Assembly: GCA_045603485.1 (NCBI GenBank)
Contig: JAZUMF010000098.1
Location: forward strand, 1 to 27,671
Direction of reading: 5' to 3'
DNA: 27,671 nucleotides
Source: RGIG5952 sp045603485
GTDB lineage: Bacteria > Verrucomicrobiota > Kiritimatiellia > RFP12 > JAAYLN01
Part shown: one piece after another, positions 15,168 through 23,129 of the stretch
Position numbering within the stretch: position 1 is the stretch's first letter
Layout: every line of letters starts with the position of its first letter
Program-made: the position numbers and the translations under genes
Notes under the pieces: generated by a model
The model's database searches: none
Told to the model about the DNA's origin: nothing
The model's input: the letters and a program-made list of their open reading frames with translations, nothing else

Positions 15168-16493
15168 ATGGACTGTGATACTATTGCCGCTATCGCCACG
15201 GCACCTGGACCTGCGGGTGTGAGTATTGTGCGTATCTCAGGCCCTGATGCCCATTCCATCGGCGAGAGGGTGTCTCGCACTATGCCTGATGCGGGTAAGC
15301 TTACTGCCCATTATGCTTTTTTCCGACATCCTGAAACTGACGATGTTGTTGATGATGGCATAATTCTCTTTTTTCGTGCGCCTAACAGCTATACCGGCGA
15401 GGATGTTGTGGAGCTTCAAGGTCATGGCGGACGGTTGCCGTCCTCGCGTCTTTTGGAGATTGCCATTTTGGCTGGGGCACGACCCGCAGAGCCAGGCGAG
15501 TTTACGCGACGGGCCTTTTTGAACGGGCGAATTGATCTTGCTCGCGCAGAGGCTGTGATGGATTTTATCGGCGCTTCGTCAGATCGCGCGGCTTCATCCG
15601 CTCGAGAGCAGCTTGATGGCCGGTTATCTAAAGGCATTGATTCAATCTTTGACGCTATTGTTTCAGTGGAGGCAGATGTTGAGCATTTGCTGGATTTTGA
15701 CGAAAATGAGATACCTTTAGACTTTGAGGAAAAGGCCGTTGAACGGTGTCGCGATATTTTAAGTTTGATCGATAAGATGCTTGCCGGGTGGCGGACGGGA
15801 GCATTTCTTCGCGAAGGTGCGCTTGTTGTGATCTGCGGTTTGCCTAATGCCGGCAAATCTTCGCTTTTGAATGCTTTGCTTGGGCGTAATCGTGCGATTG
15901 TCTCACCAGTCGCTGGAACGACGCGCGATTCAATCGAAGAATCCTTGATTATTCGCGGCATTCCGGTAAGGCTTGTTGATACTGCAGGTTTGCGTGATAC
16001 AAAGGATGGTATTGAGGCAGAGGGGGTCTCGCGTGCTGAAGAGCTCGTTTCTCGCGCAGATTTAGTTGTTGAGGTCGTTGATGCGAGTCTCGGTGATATG
16101 AGCGGGTTCAAGACTGCAAAAGACCGTATAACTGTTTTCAATAAGGTTGATTTGTTAAAGGACGATTTCAAGAACGCTCTTGATGGCATTTGTATTTCAG
16201 CCAAGAACGGCGATGGTCTCGATATAGTGCTAGATGAAATAGCAAATCGCCTTGATGATGGCGCTGATGATGGTGGACAAGAAGGGGTTTCCGCTCGTCA
16301 TAGGAGCTGTTTGCTTGAGGCTAAGGAGGCGGCTGAAAACGCTGTTGTTGCACTTGCTACTGGCGGCGAGGGGCTTGTTGTCGCCGCCAATTATTTGGCA
16401 TTGGCGGCACAGGCAGTCGGCAGGGTGACCGGGCGCATTTGGTCTGAAGAGCTTCTTGATGTGGTTTTTGGTAAGTTTTGCGTCGGAAAATAA
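15168..16493 (+). CDS. mnmE: tRNA modification GTPase MnmE
   Basis: Together with MnmG it makes the 5-carboxymethylaminomethyl group on wobble uridine of certain tRNAs. The 441-aa protein is complete. The N-terminal tetrahydrofolate-binding domain has DTIAAIATAPGPAGVSIVRISG, PNSYTGEDVVELQGHGG and PGEFTRRAFLNGRIDLARAEAV. The G domain sits in the helical part: P-loop GLPNAGKSSLLN (near 224), TTRD, DTAGLRDT, NKVD (near 325). The C-terminus ends in the conserved FCVGK, whose cysteine is essential in the family. The start lies 3 nt after the pseudopilin stop without a clear ribosome site, so expression is probably coupled to it. MnmG is not in the window. Confidence 0.96.
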   Translation: MDCDTIAAIATAPGPAGVSIVRISGPDAHSIGERVSRTMPDAGKLTAHYAFFRHPETDDVVDDGIILFFRAPNSYTGEDVVELQGHGGRLPSSRLLEIAILAGARPAEPGEFTRRAFLNGRIDLARAEAVMDFIGASSDRAASSAREQLDGRLSKGIDSIFDAIVSVEADVEHLLDFDENEIPLDFEEKAVERCRDILSLIDKMLAGWRTGAFLREGALVVICGLPNAGKSSLLNALLGRNRAIVSPVAGTTRDSIEESLIIRGIPVRLVDTAGLRDTKDGIEAEGVSRAEELVSRADLVVEVVDASLGDMSGFKTAKDRITVFNKVDLLKDDFKNALDGICISAKNGDGLDIVLDEIANRLDDGADDGGQEGVSARHRSCLLEAKEAAENAVVALATGGEGLVVAANYLALAAQAVGRVTGRIWSEELLDVVFGKFCVGK

Positions 16494-16505
16494 TTTTCAC
16501 ATCAC

Positions 16506-16535
16506 TTGAATTTTTTGCATTAAAAAATGTATAAT
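16506..16535 (+). promoter_or_regulatory. Sigma-70-type promoter for the V-ATPase K gene
   Basis: TTGAAT (16506-16511) and a perfect TATAAT (16530-16535) are 18 bp apart. The spacer holds an A/T-only inverted repeat, ATTTTTT (16510-16516) and AAAAAAT (16522-16528), around GCATT. The leader then has a full AAGGAGG at 16549-16555. This is the best promoter plus ribosome-site combination of the plus-strand genes, suggesting high expression, as expected for a proteolipid needed in many copies. Confidence 0.65.
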
Positions 16536-16564
16536 ATATAGTTGTTTTAAGGAGGTATATTGTC

Positions 16565-17032
16565 ATGGAAGTTTCAATGATAAATCAAGGTCTAGGCATT
16601 GCAGGTGCAGTTATGGCACTTGGTTTAAGCGCAGTCGGTTCTGCAATAGGTACGGGAGTCGCAGGCGGAGCTGCAGTCGGTGCATGGAAGAAGTGCTATG
16701 CGCAGGGTCGTCAGGCGCCATTTCTGTTACTCTCGTTTGTTGGTGCGGCATTGACTCAAACTCTTTACGGAATGATTTTGATGCAGGAGATGATTAAGCA
16801 TATAGGCAATAATCCTAATGCGTCAGGCTTGGGTATGTGCTTGGTCGGAATTTTTGCCGGCATGGGTATTGGTGCTTCTGCTATCTTGCAAGGTCGCGTT
16901 GCTGGTGCAGCGGCAGACGCTCAGGCTGAAACAGGCAAGGGTTTTACCAACTACTTTGCTGCGCTTGGCATTATTGAGACCGTTGCCATCTTTGTGATGG
17001 TATTTACTCTTCTTGCCGTAAACAAGATCTAA
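16565..17032 (+). CDS. ntpK: V-type ATPase proteolipid subunit K
   Basis: The membrane rotor subunit (155 aa) of a V/A-type ion-translocating ATPase. It has four transmembrane segments arranged as two fused hairpins, with Gly/Ala-rich packing helices (GAVMALGLSAVGSAIGTGVAGG; FAGMGIGASAILQG). The single carboxylate is E138 in GIIETVAIF of helix 4; the first hairpin has the T64-Q65 pair in ALTQTLYG, and Q109 is in ILQGRVAG. These positions nearly coincide with the sodium ligands known from Enterococcus hirae NtpK (T64, Q65, Q110, E139), so sodium coupling is likely, by inference. AAGGAGG lies about 9 nt before the ATG. No other ATPase subunit is in the window: the genes on both sides are unrelated, so K is separated from the rest of the complex or this is an extra copy. 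Confidence 0.93.
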   Translation: MEVSMINQGLGIAGAVMALGLSAVGSAIGTGVAGGAAVGAWKKCYAQGRQAPFLLLSFVGAALTQTLYGMILMQEMIKHIGNNPNASGLGMCLVGIFAGMGIGASAILQGRVAGAAADAQAETGKGFTNYFAALGIIETVAIFVMVFTLLAVNKI

Positions 17033-17054
17033 ACCCGTAAAAAAAGGAAAAATT

Positions 17055-18410
17055 ATGCGTTTCAATGCGTTACTAAAGACGTTAGCCATTGTGGCGGTGG
17101 CTTCTGCAGGATTTGTAAATTCCGCCAAAGCCGAAGAGGCCGAAGATTTTGCTAAATGGTACTTTGCACCGGCAATCGGTTTTCTCAACTTTGAGGGCGA
17201 TCAACCGCTTCAGGATGGCGCCTATTTGAACCTTCGTCTAGGCTATGACCTTAATGAGTGGTGGGGGCTTGAGGGTGGCTTTTTCTTCGCTCCGACCTTG
17301 GATGAAAATTTTGTAACTGGTGATGGAGCTCATATCTTCAAAAATGAAGACGGCTCGTTCTACCGCAACGATAAGCTTTACAAGTCTCACTCAAAGGGTG
17401 ATGATAGGGGCTTTGGCGATACATGGATGGCAAGCATAACGGCAGAAGGGCTTTTCCACTTTACCCGTTGGGAGCGTCTTGATCCATTCTTGGCCGGTGG
17501 TCTTGGTTTTAACCTTTACGGCAAGGATATCTATGACAGTGGCTCAATGGCCTTTGTTGCTCGTATGGGTGCTGGTGTCATGTGGCACATCAATGACTCA
17601 TGGGCTCTCCGCGCGGACTTCCGCCTTCTTCTCGATCTTCAGGATACAGAGTTCAACAATACCATTGATGCCGGCGTTGTTTGGTACTGGGGTGCAGGCG
17701 CCCTTTCTGACCCTGATTTTGTAGCAGTTGACGGCCCCGTTGATACTGATGGCGATGGTCTTACAGATGATCGTGAGCTTCAAATCGGTACTGATCCCAA
17801 TAATCCCGACACAGATGGTGATGGCATCAAGGATGGAGAAGAGGTTCTTACCTACAAGACCGATCCATTGAATCCAGACTCTGATTTTGATGGTCTCAAG
17901 GACGGTGCCGAGGTCTATACTCATAAGACCGACCCGCTTGACCCTGATACAGACAAGGGTGGTGTCAAGGACGGCCATGAGGTTATTGACGATAAGACCA
18001 ATCCTCTTAACGGCAATGACGACTTCCTTCGCTTTGAATTGCACCTTCTCTTCGATTATGATAAGGCAATCATAAATCCAAAGGATTATGCAGAGCTTGA
18101 TGTCGTGGCAAAGATTCTTGCCAAGAATCCTTCTGCAACAGCTGTTATTGAAGGTCATGCAGACCGCCGTTTCCGCTCTAAGGCAGACTACAACCGCAAG
18201 CTTTCAGAGCGTCGCGCCAATGCAGTCCGTCAATACTTTACAGGCAAGGGAATTGACGCCAAGCGTCTAACGGCTGTCGGTTATGGCTTCGATCGTCCAC
18301 AGTACAAGCCTGATCTTGTAAATGGAACCCCAGGTAACCGTCGCGTTGAGGTTTACATCCGCGGTATCAATGACCGCGAGGTCAGCGATACTCTTAAGAA
18401 CAAGAAGTAA
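17055..18410 (+). CDS. OmpA-family outer-membrane protein with TSP3 repeats
   Basis: A 451-aa envelope protein that ties the outer membrane to peptidoglycan. Residues 1-26 are a signal peptide ending NSAKA|EE. Residues from about 30 to 225 form an OmpA-like beta-barrel, rich in alternating aromatic strands (WYFAPAIGFLNF, LNLRLGYDLNEWWGLEGGFF, GVVWYWGAGA). From about 228 to 318 there are thrombospondin type 3 calcium-binding repeats (DTDGDGLTD, DTDGDGIKDGEE, DSDFDGLKDGAE, DTDKGGVKDGHE). The C-terminal OmpA domain (about 325-440) has LLFDYDKAIINP, IEGHAD, NRKLSERRANAV and GNRRVEVYI, which binds diaminopimelate-containing peptidoglycan. An AAGGA ribosome site precedes the ATG. It follows the V-ATPase gene by 22 nt and is probably on the same transcript; a hairpin follows its stop. 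Confidence 0.92.
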   Translation: MRFNALLKTLAIVAVASAGFVNSAKAEEAEDFAKWYFAPAIGFLNFEGDQPLQDGAYLNLRLGYDLNEWWGLEGGFFFAPTLDENFVTGDGAHIFKNEDGSFYRNDKLYKSHSKGDDRGFGDTWMASITAEGLFHFTRWERLDPFLAGGLGFNLYGKDIYDSGSMAFVARMGAGVMWHINDSWALRADFRLLLDLQDTEFNNTIDAGVVWYWGAGALSDPDFVAVDGPVDTDGDGLTDDRELQIGTDPNNPDTDGDGIKDGEEVLTYKTDPLNPDSDFDGLKDGAEVYTHKTDPLDPDTDKGGVKDGHEVIDDKTNPLNGNDDFLRFELHLLFDYDKAIINPKDYAELDVVAKILAKNPSATAVIEGHADRRFRSKADYNRKLSERRANAVRQYFTGKGIDAKRLTAVGYGFDRPQYKPDLVNGTPGNRRVEVYIRGINDREVSDTLKNKK

Positions 18411-18413
18411 TTG

Positions 18414-18438
18414 CGCTATTCGTCGAATAGCGTTTGTT
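18414..18438 (+). terminator. Hairpin after the OmpA gene
   Basis: CGCTATTCG (18414-18422) and CGAATAGCG (18424-18432) are perfect complements; a realistic fold is a 7-bp stem with a 5-nt loop. It is followed by the T-rich TTTGTTG. It begins 3 nt after the OmpA stop and could end or attenuate transcription before the LptF/G gene. The U-tract is interrupted, so efficiency is uncertain. Confidence 0.5.
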
Positions 18439-18449
18439 GAGGAGCCGTG

Positions 18450-19658
18450 ATGTTTTCGATTCTCCAGCGATATGTATCGAAAAGTTATTTATCATCATGG
18501 CTCCTTGCGATGCTGGTGTTGACATTCGTCTTATCCATTGGACTTTTAGTCAAAGCCACACAATTGGTAGTTAAGGGACTCCCCGCCGAACTAGTGCTGA
18601 ATTTTTTAGCCGTCGGCATACCGGAGTCCCTTTCTTTTACGATTCCTTTAGCCTCTCTGGTAAGTGCTCTTTTGCTTTTCGGGCGCTTGTCTGCAGATGG
18701 TGAGATTAGCGCAATGCGCTCTTGCGGTGTTAACCTTTGGAGCGTAATGTTTCCATTGATTCTTTTTGGAGTAGCATTAACGGCGCTTTCAATTTATGTT
18801 AATGCTGAGGTCGCCCCTAAAGGGACTGCTAAACGCCACGATTTAATTAATGGCTCAACAAAGACCAAAGATTTGGTGAAGATATTAGAGCCTGGACGCT
18901 TCATCCGCGATTTTAACGGAGTTGATCTGTGGTTTGAAAGTCGGGAGGGGGATATCCTCAAAAATCTTCTTATTCTAGAGAAGATGCCATCAGGCAGTAC
19001 ACGGGAAACCCGTTGCGAAGAGGCATTTCTTTATATTGGAGATGGCGATATGATGCTGGATATGCGAAATGTCCGCATAACTCCTCTCTCCGAAAATCAA
19101 CCTGGTACTGCGACCGCCAGGCAGTTGAGGCATACAATTAAAAATGTTGTTAAGAAGCGTACCCTCCGCCGCAAGGTTGGGGATTTGGGTAATATCGAAA
19201 TTCGTGAGCGCCTACAAGTTCTAGCAACCAGCGACGAAGTTGCAAGTCCTTTGGATGTCTTAACGGACGACGAAAAGAGATCTGCCGTTTACAACGCCGC
19301 TAGAGTTAACGGCAAGGAAGAATCTGATGTTACTAAAGAGGAGTCAGAGGCCGCAGCCAAGCTTTTGATTCCACAAATTACATCAACCTTGAAAACAGAA
19401 TACAATCGCCGTCTTGCACTTGGTCTTGCCCCATTGGCGTTTATCTTGCTCGGAATGCCACTTGGCATTAGAACATCACGGCGTGAATCCAACTTGGGTA
19501 TCGCCATCAGCCTTGGTGTTATGCTTTTATATTATGCTTTTATGATTGCGGCAAAATCATTGGCTAAGTATCCGGAGATATATCCGCATGTCATCATTTG
19601 GACTCCAACGGTAATTTGCGGAATGATTGCAGCATTTTTAGTCCGCAAAAATCAGTAG
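18450..19658 (+). CDS. LptF/LptG-family permease (YjgP/YjgQ)
   Basis: A 402-aa inner-membrane permease of the LptB2FG exporter, which extracts lipopolysaccharide and delivers it to the periplasmic bridge. Three N-terminal membrane helices are visible (about 13-35, 50-75, 95-120), with the family signature PESLSFTIPLASLVSALLLFGRLSADGEISAMRSCG between the second and third. A periplasmic beta domain follows (about 125-310), then three C-terminal helices beginning RRLALGLAPLAFILLGMPLGI. GAGGAG at 18439-18444 stands 5 nt before the ATG at 18450; a GTG immediately before it is the alternative start. Whether it is LptF or LptG cannot be decided from one copy; the partner and LptB are not here. Its stop lies 7 nt from the convergent L,D-transpeptidase stop. 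Confidence 0.88.
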   Translation: MFSILQRYVSKSYLSSWLLAMLVLTFVLSIGLLVKATQLVVKGLPAELVLNFLAVGIPESLSFTIPLASLVSALLLFGRLSADGEISAMRSCGVNLWSVMFPLILFGVALTALSIYVNAEVAPKGTAKRHDLINGSTKTKDLVKILEPGRFIRDFNGVDLWFESREGDILKNLLILEKMPSGSTRETRCEEAFLYIGDGDMMLDMRNVRITPLSENQPGTATARQLRHTIKNVVKKRTLRRKVGDLGNIEIRERLQVLATSDEVASPLDVLTDDEKRSAVYNAARVNGKEESDVTKEESEAAAKLLIPQITSTLKTEYNRRLALGLAPLAFILLGMPLGIRTSRRESNLGIAISLGVMLLYYAFMIAAKSLAKYPEIYPHVIIWTPTVICGMIAAFLVRKNQ

Positions 19659-19665
19659 TGCTAAC

Positions 19666-20322
19666 TTATTTGATTAAGCAATAGGTAGTGGACCCGTTTG
19701 TCATCTCAAAAAGCTCGATCACATTGTGATTGTAGAGCCTTATGCACCCGTGAGAGGCAGGTGAGCCTAAAAGATGCTCCTGGTTGGTGCCATGTAGATA
19801 GATGAAGCGGTTATGGCTGTCAACATTGCCGCCTTTATTGCGCCCCGGCTCTAACCCCGATAGCCACATAATACGCGTAAGAACCTTATCCTTTGAATTA
19901 CTTTCACTCCAGCTGGTATGAGGAATAATTTCTGAAGTTGGCTTACGCGATACAAAGACTTGCCCCGCCAAAGCCTCTTTACCGATCCATTCGGTTACTT
20001 GATGCCACCCTAAAGGAGTTTTTCCCGAATTCTCCAAAGAGCCTACGCCTGCCTTTGCCGTTGATATTGTGTAGACCTTTTTTATTGCGTTACCCTGTGC
20101 TACAACCATTCGCTGCCTTGCAACAGAGATAATCAAAAGCCAATCTTCAGCATAGATGGTGGGTCCATCCGTTGATTGCAGGACTTCAGTTAAAAGAAGC
20201 CTGTCAGCATCTGAAATCGGATTTTGCATCGGCTTAATATATTGGCAATAAGCTCCGTGGACGAATGTCAAGCAAAGAGCAATTGAAAGCAACGCTTGCT
20301 TAAAAGGGGAAATACGATTCAT
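19666..20322 (-). CDS. L,D-transpeptidase (YkuD/ErfK family)
   Basis: A periplasmic enzyme that forms 3-3 peptidoglycan cross-links or anchors proteins to the cell wall, using a cysteine. The 218-aa protein has a hydrophobic signal segment (about residues 8-25, ending near GAYC|Q; Tyr before the Cys argues against a lipobox). The YkuD domain has IISVARQRMVV, STAKAGVGS, SGKTPLGWHQV, YLHGTN (H177) and the catalytic motif SHGCIRL (H191, C193, R195). All catalytic residues are present. It is the last gene of a minus-strand unit and begins 6 nt after the stop of the pgsA-like gene with no strong ribosome site, so translational coupling is likely. It faces the LptF/G gene tail to tail. Confidence 0.92.
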   Translation of the reverse strand: MNRISPFKQALLSIALCLTFVHGAYCQYIKPMQNPISDADRLLLTEVLQSTDGPTIYAEDWLLIISVARQRMVVAQGNAIKKVYTISTAKAGVGSLENSGKTPLGWHQVTEWIGKEALAGQVFVSRKPTSEIIPHTSWSESNSKDKVLTRIMWLSGLEPGRNKGGNVDSHNRFIYLHGTNQEHLLGSPASHGCIRLYNHNVIELFEMTNGSTTYCLIK

Positions 20323-20328
20323 ACAATA

Positions 20329-20985
20329 TTACTTTTCGCTATCCATTGCTTCCTGGATGGCAAATCCATAACGCTTTGTATAAACCACCGTTGAGTAGAG
20401 ATTTAAGAGGAAGCCAAAGAGGAGAAGACCAAAAACAAGAGCTTTGGGGAACCACTCCCAAACCAAATGACAGTATATAGCCACTCCGATTGGGAAGCTG
20501 ATGGCCGTGCGAAGTTTTCCGACGAAATTAGCCTTCATATCTGCCTTGCCAACGGCAAGAGCACGCAGCGTTACAACCCAGAGATCACGCAATATGTGTA
20601 ATACTGTAAATATTAAAGACAGAACGCCTAAATGCTGCTCGCCCTTCAAGAAGAAGATTGCCGTCAGGGTAGGGAAGACGACAACGAAAAAGACCTTATC
20701 CATCAAAGGATCGCACATAGCGCCAAATTTGGATGTGACATTCCATTTTCTTGCGTATAGGCCGTCAAAGAGATCGGTAAAGGCAGAGAGTCCCATTAAA
20801 GCGACACAACACCATTGCAATACAAGATGTCCATTGAGATTCTCTTCGCCAATTGGCCAAAGAATATCAAATATCGCACCAACCATAAAAAGCAGGATTA
20901 GAGGTGCGCGAATGCAGGTTAGCCATGTTACAATCAAAAGCTGCTTTCTTGTGCCGCGAGGGCGTAACTCTGTATTGTCTGCCAT
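20329..20985 (-). CDS. CDP-alcohol phosphatidyltransferase, PgsA-like
   Basis: An inner-membrane enzyme joining a CDP-activated lipid with an alcohol. The most likely reaction is phosphatidylglycerophosphate synthesis from CDP-diacylglycerol and glycerol-3-phosphate. The 218-aa protein carries the complete family signature: D71-x2-D74-G75-x2-A78-R79-x8-G88-x3-D92-x3-D96, the metal and CDP ligands. Several membrane segments are visible (about 16-36, 55-70, 100-120, 170-200). An AAGGGA ribosome site lies before the ATG. The gene starts 15 nt after the lysA stop and ends 6 nt before the L,D-transpeptidase start, so all three are probably on one transcript. Glycerol-phosphate specificity is inferred; inositol- or serine-using relatives share the motif. 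Confidence 0.86.
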   Translation of the reverse strand: MADNTELRPRGTRKQLLIVTWLTCIRAPLILLFMVGAIFDILWPIGEENLNGHLVLQWCCVALMGLSAFTDLFDGLYARKWNVTSKFGAMCDPLMDKVFFVVVFPTLTAIFFLKGEQHLGVLSLIFTVLHILRDLWVVTLRALAVGKADMKANFVGKLRTAISFPIGVAIYCHLVWEWFPKALVFGLLLFGFLLNLYSTVVYTKRYGFAIQEAMDSEK

Positions 20986-21000
20986 TATCAGTCCCTTACA

Positions 21001-22254
21001 CTACCAAACCATTGTGGCAAAATAGTCATCAAGTGTTTCTGCCCGGCGAATCATCTGGAAGATACCTGGAGCTATGCGCAGGTATTCGGCACATCTAAGC
21101 TTGCCATTGTATTGGAAGCCCATTGCCGAGCCGTGTGCGCCGGCATCGTGAAAAACAAGTAAATCACCTACAGTAATTTCTGGAAGTGCGCGCCCAATTG
21201 CGAATTTGTCATTGTTTTCGCAAAGCGAGCCTGTAACATCATAGATGTGGTCAACGGGGGCGTTGCTCTTGCCTAAAACGGTAATGTGGTGATAGGCACC
21301 ATAGAGGGCAGGGCGCATAAGATTTGCCATACAAGCGTCCATGCCGACATAATCGCGGTATGTGTGCTTCATGTGGAGTACGCGCGAGACCAAGCACCCA
21401 TACGGGCCTGTTATCACTCTGCCGCATTCAAGGCATAGGCGAAGATGAGGCAAGCCAGCGCCAAGAATATGCTTCTCGTAGCTTTCCTTAATGCCCGAGC
21501 CGACAGCTTCTAGGTCAACCGCCTGTTCGCCAGGGCGATAAGGGATGCCGATTCCGCCGCCGAGATTTATAAGTTCAAAGGTAATGCCAAGCTTCTTTGA
21601 AATGTCAGCCGCCACAGTGAAGAGCATTGTTGCCGTTTCAACGAAGTATTGAGGGTTAAGCTCGTTGGAGGCTACCATCGCATGGAGACCAAAGCGTTTT
21701 ACTCCCTTTTCCTTGAGAATACGATATCCCTCAAAGAGCTGTTCAAGAGTAAAGCCGTACTTTGCTTCTTCTGGTTTGCCGATAATGGCATTACCCTGTT
21801 TTAATGGCCCAGGGTTGAATCTGAAGCAAACCATTTCTGGAAGTCCGGCGGCCTCTTCAAGCGCAGCAATATGACCGATATCGTCAAGATTTACAACTGC
21901 ACCGAGTTGAACCGCTTTTACAAATTCCTCCGCGGGTGTGTCATTTGAGGTGAACATCACCATATCGCCCCTAATGCGGCAGCGGTCAGCCATAACAAGC
22001 TCTGCCATTGAGCTGCAGTCGGCACCTACACCCTCATTTGCCAAAAGGCGTAAAATTTGAGGATTCGGTGTAGCCTTTACAGCAAAGAACTCGCGAAAAT
22101 CGGGGTGCCATGCAAATGCGGCTTTAAGACGGCGAACATTGTCGATAATGCTTTGGGCATCATAGACATGGAATGGAGTAGGGACTCTGTTCGCGAAATC
22201 TAAAAGCTCGGCTTCGTCAATGGGAAGTGACTTCGATTGCGGATTAAGGTTCAT
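21001..22254 (-). CDS. lysA: Diaminopimelate decarboxylase
   Basis: A PLP enzyme (417 aa) that converts meso-diaminopimelate to lysine, the last step of the pathway. It has the fold type III alanine-racemase-like barrel with the PLP lysine K60 in FFAVKATPNP, ADCSSMAELV, residue H191 in GLHAMVAS, the phosphate loop LGGGIGIPY (231-239), ECGR (276-279), and the second-domain motif CENNDKF (C345) with HDAGAHGSAMGFQYN near the C-terminus. Length and motifs fit LysA; carboxynorspermidine decarboxylase is a related alternative that I consider less likely. It sits 32 nt downstream of a pyridoxal kinase-like gene, which could supply its cofactor, and upstream of pgsA and ldt. Only a weak TGAG lies before the ATG, so translation may be coupled. 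Confidence 0.9.
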   Translation of the reverse strand: MNLNPQSKSLPIDEAELLDFANRVPTPFHVYDAQSIIDNVRRLKAAFAWHPDFREFFAVKATPNPQILRLLANEGVGADCSSMAELVMADRCRIRGDMVMFTSNDTPAEEFVKAVQLGAVVNLDDIGHIAALEEAAGLPEMVCFRFNPGPLKQGNAIIGKPEEAKYGFTLEQLFEGYRILKEKGVKRFGLHAMVASNELNPQYFVETATMLFTVAADISKKLGITFELINLGGGIGIPYRPGEQAVDLEAVGSGIKESYEKHILGAGLPHLRLCLECGRVITGPYGCLVSRVLHMKHTYRDYVGMDACMANLMRPALYGAYHHITVLGKSNAPVDHIYDVTGSLCENNDKFAIGRALPEITVGDLLVFHDAGAHGSAMGFQYNGKLRCAEYLRIAPGIFQMIRRAETLDDYFATMVW

Positions 22255-22286
22255 CTCAAATGCTCACAAAAACTGAAATTTGTCGG

Positions 22287-23120
22287 CTAGTTCAAGCGCG
22301 AGACCAAATATGGAATTGCGCTTTCAAAGCAAGCTCCGTACCAGTGGGTCGTCGGCGTCTTATTCAGCGCATCGCAAACAACATCGGCAGCAAGAGCGGC
22401 GGCACCATTCATGCCAAGGCCACGCAGCATAGAGCCCGCGAAAACCGAAGCGTAAAGGTCGCCAGTGCCATGAGCGGAGAGAGGATTGCGTTCGTTGAAG
22501 TAATACCAGATGTCCTTGCCGTCAAAGGTCGCGACACCTAGCTTATCCTCTTGAAGTGAGACTCCAGTCAAGACAACATTGCGCGCGCCAATGTCGTGAA
22601 GAGCATGCAGCGTGTCAACGACAAATCGCTCGTCATAGCCCGAGAGGACAGGCTCGCGACCCAGCAGGAATGCTGCCTCTGTAAGATTTGGAAGAATGTA
22701 ATCGGCACCAACGCAAAGGCGCTTCATCTGCATTGGAAAGTCATCGGCAAAGCCTGGATAGAGTTTTCCGTTGTCCGCCATTGCAGGGTCGACAATTCTC
22801 AATGCGCCGTCTGCTTTGCAGGAGTCCATAATAGAGAGGATTGGGTCAATTTGGCTTGCACAGACATAGCCGGTGTAAAAAGCATCAAACTTTACGCCAT
22901 TTTCAAGCCAGCTTTTTTCAATTAGGCCCATATCATCTGTAAGATCGCGAAAAGTCCAATTCTTAAAGCCTGGTGCGGTATGAGTAGAAAGAACCGCAGA
23001 AGGCAGAATAGCGGTCTCAACTCCACAAGCAGAAATCACGGGCAATGCAACAGTCAAAGAGCATTGACCAAAACATGAAATATCCTGTATGGATAATAAT
23101 TTTTTTGGTGCGTTTTTCAT
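22287..23120 (-). CDS. Pyridoxal/pyridoxamine kinase-like protein
   Basis: A ribokinase-family enzyme (277 aa) that phosphorylates a B6 vitamer to make PLP precursors. Recognised segments are KKLLSIQDISCFGQCSLTVA at the N-terminus, AILPSAVLSTHT, FRDLTDDM, DAFYTGYV, IVDPAMADNGKLYPGF, YILPNLTEAAFLLG, VVLTGV, YYFNER and the catalytic SAHGTGDLYASVFAG near residue 225. Together they match the pyridoxamine kinase group. It is first in the minus-strand unit, followed by lysA, a PLP enzyme. The promoter at 23130-23159 puts the transcript start about 3 nt before the ATG, and no ribosome site is visible, so the mRNA is probably leaderless. Which vitamer is preferred cannot be told. Confidence 0.87.
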   Translation of the reverse strand: MKNAPKKLLSIQDISCFGQCSLTVALPVISACGVETAILPSAVLSTHTAPGFKNWTFRDLTDDMGLIEKSWLENGVKFDAFYTGYVCASQIDPILSIMDSCKADGALRIVDPAMADNGKLYPGFADDFPMQMKRLCVGADYILPNLTEAAFLLGREPVLSGYDERFVVDTLHALHDIGARNVVLTGVSLQEDKLGVATFDGKDIWYYFNERNPLSAHGTGDLYASVFAGSMLRGLGMNGAAALAADVVCDALNKTPTTHWYGACFESAIPYLVSRLN

Positions 23121-23129
23121 AACAATAAT

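Noticed and set aside
15422..16204. Long minus-strand frame (260 codons) opposite mnmE
   Set aside because: It mirrors the codon pattern of mnmE, has Ser/Arg-rich meaningless sequence and no ribosome site; mnmE is certain.
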